From: Macrotrachela quadricornifera
Taxonomy: Eukaryota; Rotifera; Eurotatoria; Philodinida; Philodinidae
Reading direction: 5' to 3'
DNA length: 64,000 nucleotides
Assembly: GCA_022393335.1 (NCBI GenBank)
Contig: JAJEKB010021015.1
Span: 88,211 to 152,210, forward strand
In this document: one piece after another, positions 24,797 to 35,919 of the stretch
How positions within the stretch are numbered: position 1 is the stretch's first letter
How the letters are laid out: each line of letters opens with the position of its first letter
Position numbers and translations under genes: made by a program
Notes under the pieces: model-generated
The model's input: the letters and a program-made list of their open reading frames with translations, nothing else
What the model was told of the DNA's origin: nothing
Database searches by the model: none

Positions 24797-26385
24797 TGTT
24801 AATTTTTGTTTAATAAATAAAAAACAAATAATAATTTTATCTATTTGTAAAAATGATTATTATTTCTCAATGAAATAAAGTAATTTATTATATTCTTTTG
24901 AAAACTTCATATAGAATGATTTTGATCAATAATATAAGAGAAATTCCTAGTCAACAATCGGAAATAATTCTTTTTTTTAATAATATATCAATAATCATCT
25001 TTCAGTTTTATATTAAAAAATAAAAGCAATCAATGCACTTTTCAATATATTTTCTCAAAAGAATTAATCAATTCATTAAATTTAGTTTTTTTTAATAATA
25101 AACTATATTTGAACGATTGATCCTTTTCTAGAGAGGTTACACAATGACATAAAAGGTTATGATATATTCGCTATAGAATAAAAATATCAAATATAATCAA
25201 GTTGTTTACGTAGATTGACGAGCAAAAATATGATAGTTTTTCTCACAGCTACTAGCAGAAAAGAGGTCAAGATTTTGATCCTATTTTATTTTATTGTGAA
25301 AACAATAATAAGAAAAGTTAAAGAATTTTATCTGTTCTAAGGAATGATGTTTAGCAGTTTTGAACGAATATAAAAACCTGATAAAGTATGTTCATCCTAC
25401 TCTGAAATCAATTACAATTGCATTTCCGTTTTGAACAATTTTTTAAAAAGTCAGTGTCGCTCTAATTTCTTTTGCATGAGTGAATTCTATCATGTATCAT
25501 TATGCTATGGGTTCTACTTTATCATGTATATAATGTCAAGAAACATTTATTAATTAAAATATCCATAAATTATTGATCCGGAAAATAAAACTTATTACAA
25601 TTTCTAAATTAAGTATTGACATAAATTTGGAGAACATTTCTTTTCTTTTAGACATAAACTTCTTTCATATTTCTCTAAAATTAATTAATAATTTGATTTT
25701 ATTTATCAACTAGATCTGTGACATTAAAATTATATATTTCAATTGTTTTAATAATAAATAAACTTATTCGAAATATTTTAAAACTGAAAAATAATAAAAT
25801 ATTAACCTATCTTCAACTTATAAAGATCTTTCAACATTAATATTTAAAAAAAAAATATTTTATTTTAATTTCATTATAGTTATATTGACGATTGTATACC
25901 TCATCGCCGAAAAGAAAATCGTCGAATACTTAGATCGTCGAAACACACATTATCGAAACGAAAGATTGCCGAAAGAAATATCGCCGATATGAGTATCGTC
26001 GAAATACAGATAGCCAATATCTTTCGACGATCGATAGTAGTATCTTTTCTACTAAAAATTTCTCTTTTCCAACCAATCTTGTCCTTCGCTTTTTCCGACA
26101 TATATGATACATCGTTACGAATACCAAAAGAAAGGCTAGATATCATTCTAAAATGTCATTGACAGCTTCAGTCTTTGAAATATGAATAGCCGAAAATCAG
26201 TAGAGCCGATATGGCTTTCGGCGAAGTGCATATTGACAGTATTGACAGGTTATTGCATTTGCTTGCGCAATATTTTAAGAATGAGTCAATGAAATAGTTT
26301 TGTTTTCTTTCATTTAATACATTGGCGTATATGACACATTACAAAAAAAAAACATTACACTGAAACATTAGATAAATCACAACTC
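24797..26385. other. Intergenic, with a TCGYCGAAA repeat block
   Basis: AT-rich and without genes apart from the repeat at 25885-26235. Two overlapping minus-strand frames at 25901-26146 are artefacts of that repeat. Confidence 0.5.
25885..26235. repeat. Degenerate short tandem repeat, core ATCGYCGAAA
   Basis: The core ATCGYCGAAA and variants (ATCGCCGAAA, ATCGTCGAAA, ATTGCCGAAA, ATAGCCGAAA) recur every 15-25 bp from about 25900 to 26010. Inverted copies (TTTCGACGAT) lie near 26023 and GCCGAAA/TTTCGGCGAAG near 26190-26225. The region is noticeably richer in CpG than its surroundings. Confidence 0.6.
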
Positions 26386-28519
26386 ATGTCTACTAAAAGG
26401 AAATCTTTTCTTGAAACATTACCTGCTGAACTAGTTCATCGAATTTTCGATTATCTTGATACTGAAACAATTGTTTCTTCAATTCGATATGTAAGTAAAC
26501 GACTTTATTTCATGACTAATACCTACAATCGTTATGAGTTAAACTTTCGTTTTGCGTCAAAATCTGATTTATCTTTTATATCACGTATTATCGATCCAAA
26601 AAATGTCATTTCACTTACACTTTCAGATGAAATACAAACACCAGGTCAAATTCCATCATTTCTTACTCACTTTCATATTGATCAATTCATTCGACTACGT
26701 TTATTGACTCTTATTAAAATTAAACTCAAAGATGTGGATCAATTTCACAAACATATTATTAAATGTCATCTTACAATACTTTCAATTACTCCTGAAGTTT
26801 GTAAAAAGGATGATTTAAAGAGATTTCTATCATCTATTATATCCCATAACCATCTTCGTAAATTTGAATATACAGGATATCATAATTTTTTAATACAATA
26901 CAATCACCTATTCAATGTCGATTAGAACATGTATCAATCAGTCATATTAACTGGTGTGCAATTTATTCAATTATTTTTCATATGTCTTATCTGAAAACAC
27001 TTGTTTTAAAAAAGATGTTACTTGGAATCCACTGAATTTGACTACGGTTACATATTCTGATATTCCACAGTTAAATTATTTAACTTCATTCTCATTAAAT
27101 ATCAATTATAATATACCAATAGGTAATATTGAATCAGTACTTTTACTTTTACCCATGCTAATGCATCTTCAACTGATCATCGATACCCCTTGTGACTGAT
27201 TCTCAATTATTTAATGGTTATCGATGGGAGAATTTTATTCAGACGAAATTACCTCAATTGAACAAGTTCGAATTTTAGTTTACTTGTCAAGCGCTCACTA
27301 ATTCAAATTATGTTACTGCAGAATCATTGATTGCACCATTTCAAACATTATTCTGGCTCGAAATCAAACATTGGATTGTCAAATGTGATTATGACTATCG
27401 GAACGACTATCCAAGGTTTCGTCTCTATTCGATACCAGTCGTTCGAGATAATTTTGATTATCCTGAACAAAGAAATACACTTCTACACTCTACGTTGAAC
27501 ACTGTGGACAACAATACAATAATTATTGTTAATGCCCAACGATTATCCTTGAACTTAAACTAAATGATGAAGGAAAGTATTTTAAAGAAGGTAAGCGTTA
27601 TTTAAGTTTAATAATAATAAGAAGTTTCATTAATATTTTCCTTAGAATTGTATCGATTGAATATTAAGGAAATATATATTCCCACCTTTATCTGTAAGAG
27701 TCTCAAAAATGAATCATTTTAAGAAAAATAAAAACATTTAAAACCAAAAACTTTTAAAATTTTGAAATCAATAATGGTTGCGCATAAGTTAATTTGTATT
27801 ATTCCAATATAAAATTCTTTGAAAAGACTTGTTTTTAACATTTTTTTCCATCTAAAATACTTTATATTTCATAGTACTATTTTCTACAACATTATGGGTT
27901 TTGATTTTAGACTAGTCGAACATTGAGATATCTATTTCCAAATGTGGCAGAACTTACACTAATGATTAATGAAGAATGGCATGTGAACTCAGTTGAACAT
28001 CTAAGTGCAATTGTTAATCTATCAAATGTTCAAACATTATGGCTGGATTTTCGATGTCAATATATTAGCATTAAGAGTTTGAATATTGAAACGAATACTC
28101 TATTAAAACGAACATTAAATCTTCGTTTACTTCGTATCAGTTGCAACAAATCTGAAATAATGACAATGATAACTGCTAATAAAATCTGTTTAAACTTACC
28201 TCATCATATCAAACGTCTTGATACTGATATTATGGACCTGACAGACGCAAAAATGATATTGAGACGAGCTAAGCATTTATCAAGTGTCACATTTCGAACG
28301 AATAAACCTTGGTATTTTGCTCATGAAATTGATATGTGGCTTTGGCAAATGAAAAGAAATGTTGCATATCAAGTAGAGTCCATCCCATTGAGACAGTGTC
28401 ACATGTGCGATCCAATCAATTCGGTATACTTGTGGCTCGACAAAACTACCAATAGACAGTCAAATATATCACTTAGTTACAAACGAGTCAAGCGAACTCA
28501 TCACGAGCATTATTCATAA
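26386..28519 (+). pseudogene. F-box/LRR-type protein, frameshifted
   Basis: The first 179 residues (26386-26925) open with an F-box: LETLPAELVHRIFDYLDTET at about residues 9-28, then VSKRLYFMTN. LRR-like beta-strand segments follow. Such proteins are usually substrate adaptors of SCF ubiquitin ligases. After 26910 the same protein continues in other frames: a fragment reading RLEHVSISHINW near 26917, then VTWNPLNLTTVTYSD (27017 on), then SLIAPFQTLFWLEIKHWIV (27318 on), which has an upstream in-frame TAG near 27277. Finally LRYLFPNVAELTLMINEEWH runs on to 28519. A GT-AG intron may separate the last part (about 27591-27910). At least three frame changes plus one stop cannot all be introns of the 50-70 bp type seen elsewhere, so I call it a pseudogene. 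Sequencing error is an alternative. Confidence 0.72.
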
Positions 28520-30502
28520 TTTGTTGATCATATTTCATTTCGATCAGCTTGATTTCAAATACTTATTAACATACCAGCAACCTCTATTAACTATAAATCT
28601 CTACAAAACACTGTCAAAATTTTTTATAATCTGAGTAATTTTCTTATAGAAAAAATATAATTTGAAAAATAATGTAGAACGGTTTGTTGACCGACGTAAG
28701 TTTTCTTTTCGCATGTACTAGAATCTTGATGCAAGTTTAATCAAATTGTACATCAAAATTTTACATCAAGATCATATTGTGTTTCAAGTTGCGTATTTGA
28801 TAGAAAAATCTCTTGACTGTTGAGTAACGGGCATGAATATTCATGTGAATCTTCTATTTAATCATACTGACTCACTACACTCTAGATACTTGTGCACATA
28901 TACCATTATATCTTATGAATTATTTCCAAAATTTTGAATGGCTTATAACCCTTTGTATATGATAAATAAATATGTATATTTAAACATCAAACACATTTTA
29001 GTAAAATCGTGTGTATAAATTAAATTCGTAAGCTGATGGTTAATGAAAAAGCTTTGGAAAACATTAGATCTTCTTTTTCACATTCAGTAGAGAATCACTC
29101 ACAATATACAATCAAGTCTTTTTTCTCATAATGCCTTGAGAAACTGATGACAATAACGATGAAAAGAATAGGCATATTTCTTGTTTCTTTTCTCTATCAC
29201 TGGAGAGAGTATTGGTATGTCAGATAAATGAAGTGATAAAGTAGCACACGACAATTACAACACGAAATATCATGATATTGAAGCATCCATCATTTTTTTT
29301 TAGTTTTTTTTCATGAATGAAAAAGGTATGAACAGCTTTTTCTGCTGATGACTTGCATAACAAACGATTATTGACGCCTTGCTAATGCATGTCATATTCT
29401 AATCGTATTGAATGTTAAGAATGTCCTTTTTTTATAAAAATGTTCATAAACAGCCAACACTATATTCACATTGTTACTTGTTTAACTTCTTTGCTGCAAA
29501 GACAACCCATGTTTTCATTAACAGTAACGATAAATTCATCAGTTTCAACGGAAAAGACAACAGATTGAAAGATAAATTTAAAATAATATGATTAAGTGTG
29601 TCCTATCAATGTTATTCACGTCGGAGGTATGATAAACATCTCATTTTTGTTCTTTGGCACATATCGATTGAAGTTTTTTATTTTGTTTTATTTATTCTCA
29701 GACTCGAAAAAAAAAGATTCGTGAGATACCACACTTGGTAGATAAAAAGAAGGGGCCAAAAAAAGGAGCTAGAAAAGAAAAAAAACGAAAATATCAGAAA
29801 TAACGAAAAACATGCAAAAAAAGAGCAGTAAATAAGCATATGGTCGATTTCACTAAGAGAAAAATTTCAAGTTGCTGAAACTATAATAATTGGAGAACCG
29901 GAAAGATGTGCACTGTAATTTCGAAGGATTTTGGGGGGGGCAGATAAGGGTGTAAAGTGAGAGTAAGGACGTGTGTGAAAGTGATCATACCGGAATCTCA
30001 AGGCTTCCACAATAGCATTTCTCATTTCTTTCATTAGAAACAATGTTTGAAATAATCATTTTAATTCTTATGAAATAAATCTCAGCAAAATGCATCATTG
30101 TAACAAAATGAATGGCTTAAGTCTGATCTTTTTGAATCGTTCTAGTCTTTTCTTCATATGTTAGCATGATAGAGATTACAATCTTATTATCAAAAACTTT
30201 AATATTTTTCATGATTGTATCTTTTACACAACAGGTGCATTTAACATTGAATGATGTTTAGATTAATGGAAAAAATAACTAAATACTGATTTATTTAAAG
30301 ATATTTGTTCTGATAGGTCGCCTATTATCATCATTCTTTAAGAATGAATTATACTAATAAATATAAATCTGTTCCAACAACAGTTAGATGTCAATCTTGG
30401 AATCTATGCACAATATTTAGAAAAGCATCAACTGAATTATAGTGATATATTTTATTCTACTCCAAAAAATTTATTGCAGAAATAAGGAATAATTATAGAA
30501 TG
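28520..30502. other. Intergenic, no gene seen
   Basis: AT-rich. Contains an A-rich low-complexity stretch at about 29705-29835 and an isolated run of nine G at about 29932. No coding or structured element supported. Confidence 0.5.
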
Positions 30503-30901
30503 TCATTGTGGAAGAGTGATAATGGCTTTTGAATCACCACTACCACGGATTGCGAGAGAAGCACCACTATAATAATTATTATCCAATCTGGCATCTTGAA
30601 GACTAATTGTAACTTTCTCTTGAATGAGTGCTTTGCAACGATCAGTTGTCATAAGATCAATTAATTGGGCGTCACATCGAACAGGATAAGTTTCTTGACA
30701 TGGTCCAACCTGCAATTGAAATGTGTGTTCAGCACAGCCACCACCATATTGAACGTTAAATTCAATTGCTTTTGTCTTAGCATTGTAGCGTGCATCTTCA
30801 ATATAAGGTGTATTTTCTCCAAATACCATCGTAAAAGTTAAAAGAACAGTTATAAGCAAAACTGATTTCATACCAAATGATTCCTGTACGAGTCGAGCCA
30901 T
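30503..30901 (-). CDS. Small secreted protein with YGGGCxEHxF motif
   Basis: 132 residues, single exon. Met11 begins a typical signal peptide (KSVLLITVLLTFTMVFG), so translation may start there rather than at Met1; cleavage is probable near residue 29. The mature part is about 100 residues, with four Cys likely forming two disulfides (YGGGCAEH, GPCQE, RCDAQ, DRCKA). VQYGGGCAEHTFQLQVG followed by a Cys-rich half and VTISLQDARL resembles, from memory, a small beta-sandwich domain in bacterial (Bacteroidetes-type) lipoproteins. No catalytic residues stand out. Polyadenylation signals on the minus strand lie about 30-50 bp past the stop (forward TTTATT at 30451 and 30470). The function is unknown; secretion is well supported. 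Confidence 0.72.
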   Translation of the reverse strand: MARLVQESFGMKSVLLITVLLTFTMVFGENTPYIEDARYNAKTKAIEFNVQYGGGCAEHTFQLQVGPCQETYPVRCDAQLIDLMTTDRCKALIQEKVTISLQDARLDNNYYSGASLAIRGSGDSKAIITLPQ

Positions 30902-31407
30902 GAGTTGATTTGTTTATTTCTAAAAGTTATAAATATGATGTTATGAAAGAATGGAACCTAATAAAATCGTTTGCTTGTGCCTAAAATATTTCTGTTCCTT
31001 GTGTTAAAATAACATCACAAATCATTTGTGATCTCATGTCAACACCAGAAATCGAAACACTTTAGAAGTACAACAGTAACAACCTCATAAATTAGATACT
31101 TTCACAATCCGATTGCATCCACTCTTTCGACATTTTATTGAAATCTAGTCATTGGAATGACTTTTGGATTTTTAGCACTACCGATATAGATTCTCACTGC
31201 ACTACTTGATCACTTCATCTGTGTGTATATCTCAGAGAACATAATATTTATAAAGGAGAGAAAAACAGCTATTTTAAGCCAACAAAGCGCATAGGGGAAA
31301 GGAAAATAGAATGAGAGTAAGAAAAAAGAATTAATATTCGTATAGTATGAATGCGATGGATATCATTATTAATATACCCTTTCCCTTATCAAGGAGCATA
31401 TGTAGAT

Positions 31408-31475
31408 GTTCACACTGTTAAGATACTATCTTTCATTCATCAGTAGACCCCGATGAGGTATGAAACCCCTAAAGG
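31408..31475 (+). repeat. Solo arm related to the 47822-48215 fold-back
   Basis: GACCCCGATGAGGTATGAAA at about 31446 matches GACCTCGATGAGGTATGAAA at about 47885 at all but one base. The preceding 40 bp (CTGTTAAGATACTATCTTTC against CTGTTTAGACTCCATCTTTT) are also similar. No inverted partner is visible nearby, so this appears to be a single remaining arm or a related shorter element. Confidence 0.5.
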
Positions 31476-31913
31476 TGATTTATTCTCTCACGTCTTATAG
31501 AGGGTGTTTTGCATGATAACTAGGAATAAACTGCCAGAGACATTTTTTACAATTCTCTTGCCATATAATGTTAAAATTTTTATGACAATATCAAAATAAG
31601 ATCATTGATTTATCAAAGTTTCAATTCTCTAATTAAAATTAGTGCTGAAATACATGAACAGAATTGTAGCACATGAATTTTATTATTATCATTTCTCAGA
31701 AATACATTTATGCCAAAAATTTCCCCAATTTAATGCTAGATTTTATTAATGGTACGATATTTACTGATGTATACAGAATTGAAACGATACAGAATTCTGT
31801 CATTAAAAGTTTATGGAAAAGTGTTTGTTGCATCACTAGAACTAGACGATGAAATCATACAAGAATGAAGAAAGTTTTCAGGAAAAAATTGAACCAAATA
31901 TATTATACTAGTT

Positions 31914-32548
31914 AAAAAATAAAGTTAATCCTTAGAAGCCGAAGGAGATTCTTGAGTAGTAGACGAAGAACTAATCACAGAAATAGAGCTTCTGGACCTT
32001 TAACTATACACATATACTAGCTAAACATGTTGGATGTTACAAAAAATTTTTCCACCCACACCACCTGGGTGGAATATAAGCTTTTCAATTTTTCGGCTAC
32101 AATTGTTTCTAATATAGTTCAGGATAATTGTAAGTTCCTTCCGATGACTTTTTGATATATCTCACATTATCTATTGAGCTAAAAATTCATAATAACCTTG
32201 ACTACTATGACCAAGAACATCTGTAAAACGACATTTTTTAATACTTCAGAATGCATTAGTAGAAGAGTTAAAAATGTGCAAAATTGTTCTGGATTATAGT
32301 TTAGGATAATTTCTAATGAGATCGCTCAAAGTTCATATTGTATATATCGTGAGATAGAAATATCGAAATAGCCTATGGTACTTGAAAAATTATATATTCT
32401 AAAAGCTATATTTAGGTATTTGGCAGCTGTTTCAGTATAATTTTTTCCCATATTACTTTGAAAGTGACTGTTTTCTTCCCGAAAAACAAAAGCTTTCGTC
32501 AGTAAGATTTGAATGCATTGTTCTATAAGTGATTAATACGATGTCCAC
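31914..32548 (-). repeat. 635-bp dispersed repeat, copy A
   Basis: The reverse complement of this segment matches 54706-55340 along its whole length, with scattered substitutions and small indels. Shared landmarks are GTGGACATCGTATTAATC at one end, TTCCACCC...TGGGTGGAA (a perfect short hairpin near 32050) and GGATTAA near the other end. Similarity stops sharply at both ends. No terminal inverted repeat or coding capacity is evident, so this is a non-autonomous mobile element or a fragment of one. Confidence 0.75.
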
Positions 32549-34595
32549 TGGAATCGACATTCGGCTTTTAAGGATCAATATCAATATGTAGTATGAAAAC
32601 TCATGCGCTTCGTCTAGAGATTCATAACTTAGATGAATCAAAAATCTTATTTAGCTATTTATGCGACAAAAAAGTTAGTTCCTAACATCAGGAAAAAATA
32701 GAAAAAAATGTCGCTAACAATTTATCGAAAGTTATTATGGAATATGCTTTAGACAACAATTAATAAAAATGTACAATGAACGTTATAAAAGGTCAGACAA
32801 TAGTACGAAGAAGATTACACAACATTCGAAGAAATGATTTTTTTTATTGCTCCTTCATAATTATATTATTAGAGTATTTATAAAGTCATACTGCTTTTGC
32901 TCTGCATCTACCGTTCAAATTATACTCTTTCATATTGTTTAAGGCTAAAAATCATATTAAGTATAATGAAGTTTCAATGGATGAGCTTACTGTTAAGAGT
33001 TAGGACATTGAAGGATACTAATTAATTAATGTAATTAGTTTTTTTATGAAGCATGCTATTAGAACAATAGATTGCATCCATTTCTAAAATATACAGGTTA
33101 ATGGAATCTTTGTAATTGTTGTCAAAATAAAAGACGTAAAATATTTTTTGAACTGAGTCTTCAAATGTGATATTCATGGAATAAAAGAACAAACCTTTTA
33201 AATTTACATTGGAACAATAAAAATTATATATAGATGAAAATGATCGGGGGATAATGATAAAACAACCGTTTACCAGATGTGTTTTCTGTCTTTATTAACA
33301 TCTCACTCAATAATCAATGTAAACTATTCACTAATATTTCAAGCCATGAGAGTACTTTGTTAGTACAAGTAGATGTGGTGACCATGATTGCGATCGATAC
33401 GAGACAATTATCTGCTCGTAAGTAGGATTACTGCATGTTTTTCTTCTATGATGAAATGTTCCACTTAAAAATAATTTGTTATTTTTATCTTTCTTTTCAC
33501 ATCTATGATCTTAACATTAGTACGCTCTTTAGAAAGAACACATCAACATATTTAAAAGAGACCAGAATAGTATAAAAAATTACTATCAATCAAGACGCAG
33601 GGAATTGCCAACAGTGATAATAACATTTGATATATTCCATTTTTGATAATTTCACACATATGGTTACCCGTCCTAAATTGCCAGTTTACAAATCGATTAT
33701 AATTATTTTCGTTTTTTTGGAGAATTTCTGGCAAAAAATACACGCCTGTGTTGTCTCAATCTGGGCCCCTGAGTGCAATCATTGATTAGATTCACTGAAC
33801 GATTATTATGTCTTCTCTTTCGTATAGAACTAATCTACTATTCGTTTAAGTGAAATTCCTCAAATCTGTTTTCTATCAGTCTGACGAATTGGAAACATAA
33901 TGTGAATGATATACAATATGCTTTCTTAATTTACAGAATTATCTTAGAAATAGTCAGTATAAAGCAAGATTTCATTAGTACTTACTAAAGAACTGACGAA
34001 TTCAAACTCCGTTTGCGTTAAGTATAGAAGATACTTTACAATAATTCAGTGACAATCATCATACAAGTACGTTCCTGCTTCCTTCGTAAAGCTTACGTAT
34101 GTCATAAAGTAGTGCATCAATGAGCTAAATTTTTGGACGTATTTCATGTAAATCATTTTTAAAATGGGTTATATTCTTCTAGATCGATACTACGAAATTT
34201 TCAGAAACTATCGAAACTAAGATTAATAACTTTCTACAAAATTCTGAGAATTATTTTGTAAAAGAAATCATATATTTAAAATAGAAAATATGCAGTAACA
34301 AGTATTGTTTTATTTTATAAGAAATTTTTGATTTATTCAGATTTCATCAACTGGTAGTCACCATTTTAAAAGTTTTTCATTGAATATCATATAATCATAA
34401 AATGAATTCGTCAGTCAGAAACAGTTAAATTCTTTATAGAATAGAACAAAACTTATGACTACATATTTTCTATTTTAAACATCAGAGATCTTTAGTATGA
34501 TCGAAAAATATTTAATGTTCTTGAATTACAGTACACGAGATTTTTTTATTGTTAGCATAAGGATTATTCAATAACCTTGCGAATATTAAAAAAAA

Positions 34596-34732
34596 TGCCG
34601 CTGGAAAGGAGTCGAACCTTTCGCCTCATCATTGGCAGAGAAAAGTCTAACTTCGTACCGTTTTACTTTCGTATTCGGTCATGAAATCGTTAAACCAATC
34701 ATAATGAATCCTAACCACTAGACCACAGCGAC
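34596..34732 (-). tRNA. tRNA-like gene with an apparent intron of about 64 nt, isotype unresolved
   Basis: On the minus strand the 5' end GTCGCTG pairs with the 3' end CAGCGGC. Box A (TGGTCTAGTGG, inside a D-arm close to eukaryotic tRNA-Glu) and box B (GGTTCGACTCC) are intact. A run of eight T follows the 3' end directly, as a Pol III terminator should. The two halves total about 73 nt, leaving about 64 nt extra in the anticodon region; TCATT and AATGA can form the anticodon stem around it. The anticodon cannot be read with confidence. The acceptor and T-stem register is odd: the T stem looks like 6 bp, or position 7 is missing. It could be an intron-bearing tRNA, a tRNA pseudogene with an insertion, or a tRNA-derived SINE head. 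Confidence 0.6.
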
Positions 34733-35919
34733 AAGTAAAGTATAACGATAACTTCTTATATATATTGCGCGAAATTGACATTGTGCAATCACACAATTCT
34801 TTAGAACAGAAAAAAAACACTTTTATCTGTGTATTTGCATAAATATCAAACCGAAAAGTTAAATAGCACATAGTTAATGAAATATATTATATTCAAATAT
34901 CTAAAATTCAGCTATATATGAAATCGCATATAGAGTGGATAGTTAAATATTTTAAAATATTTTCAATAGCTGAATTCAAATTTTAGATTCAACAATACTG
35001 AAATATTCAAGGTCATTTACAGTCGTATTCTTAAAAAATAAAATATTTTGTATTTTTTTTTTCTTTTCCTTTTCGATAACATATGTCTTCTATTTTGTGT
35101 TGTATATATCGAATGGACCAAAAGTAACAAGACAAATAATTTATTCTAAAGCATGTAAATATATCTTAATTGCTCTTATATGATTATATGAGAAAGTCGA
35201 TGTTTTTCGTGCTTTATTCCATTCGATCAGATTTAGAACTTTCTTAAACAGACAACAATATGAAAATCGAATGTAAAACCAAAATATCGAATTTCTTATA
35301 TAGTCACATAAGAGCAATTAAGACATATATGATATAAATATGAGATGTAACTGTCTATGTGTAAAGAAAAAAAATCGAAGAAATTATTTGTCCTGCCATT
35401 TTTGGACCACCCAGTATATATATATATATATGTAAGATAATGATACATTGTTTTCTTTTAACATTCAGTTTATTGTTCCATAAAGATTATATGATTGACA
35501 GGAACATCGACCAAGGCACATACAAAATAATTTAGAAAAAGAAGAAAGAACGAGAAAAAACACATTCAAGGAAATATCACATTTTTATCTTTTCAAAATC
35601 AATAGATCCAAATACATTCTAGGATTGAATTTAATTTTTTAGAGTATTCGTAAATACGCTTTGCATCTAGTATTTGTCGTACCTAGATAATATACACATT
35701 GATAACGCATTTTTTTTCAATTTCTATAAATTGTACTGATCACATATTTTTGATGTAAAAGTCTTTTTTTTTTACGAAACTATTTTTTTTCTAATCAATT
35801 CAAACATTATAATCACTGTTACTTTAACAAAATTTTTTTATTCATGCACATCGTGAACTAATTAAGTAAAATGAATGAGCAAGAAAAATATTGAGTAGAT
35901 GTTGAACGTCTTTGCATAT
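34733..35919. other. Intergenic with a MITE-like fold-back
   Basis: No gene. Contains the inverted-repeat element at 35114-35416 and an AT microsatellite directly after it (35415-35432). Confidence 0.5.
35114..35416. repeat. Mariner-like MITE (fold-back)
   Basis: The left arm begins TGGACCAAAAGTAACAAGAC. The right end, read inward on the minus strand, is TACTGGGTGGTCCAAAAATG, continuing GCAGGACAAATAATTT. Internally CTTAATTGCTCTTATATGAT near 35165 mirrors CATAAGAGCAATTAAG near 35307. Arms are about 90-110 bp. The right end closes with a TA, as expected for Tc1/mariner insertions; the outermost bases of the left end are lost or diverged. Confidence 0.65.

Larger units (their letters stand above)
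30902..34595. other. Intergenic with a dispersed repeat
   Basis: No gene. Contains the 635-bp repeat copy at 31914-32548 and a solo arm-like segment at about 31408-31475, both listed separately. Minus-strand frames at 32453-32641 (inside the repeat) and 33552-33743 are not supported. Confidence 0.5.

Noticed and set aside
25901..26146. Two minus-strand frames of 81 and 65 residues
   Set aside because: Both are translations of the ATCGYCGAAA repeat block.
29925..29945. Run of nine G as a possible quadruplex
   Set aside because: A single G-run without the three further runs required for an intramolecular quadruplex.
31446..31475. Hammerhead-ribozyme-like core (CGATGAGG...GAAAC), also present near 47890
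   Set aside because: The first core base is wrong (C instead of U in CUGAUGA), stem II would be only about two base pairs, and no GUH cleavage site closes stem III.
32453..32641. Frames within the 635-bp repeat copies (also 54735-54926)
   Set aside because: They share a short peptide only because the DNA is repeated; the frame is not maintained between copies.
34647..34871. Minus-strand 74-residue frame
   Set aside because: It overlaps the tRNA-like gene, and part of its peptide is the translated D-arm.
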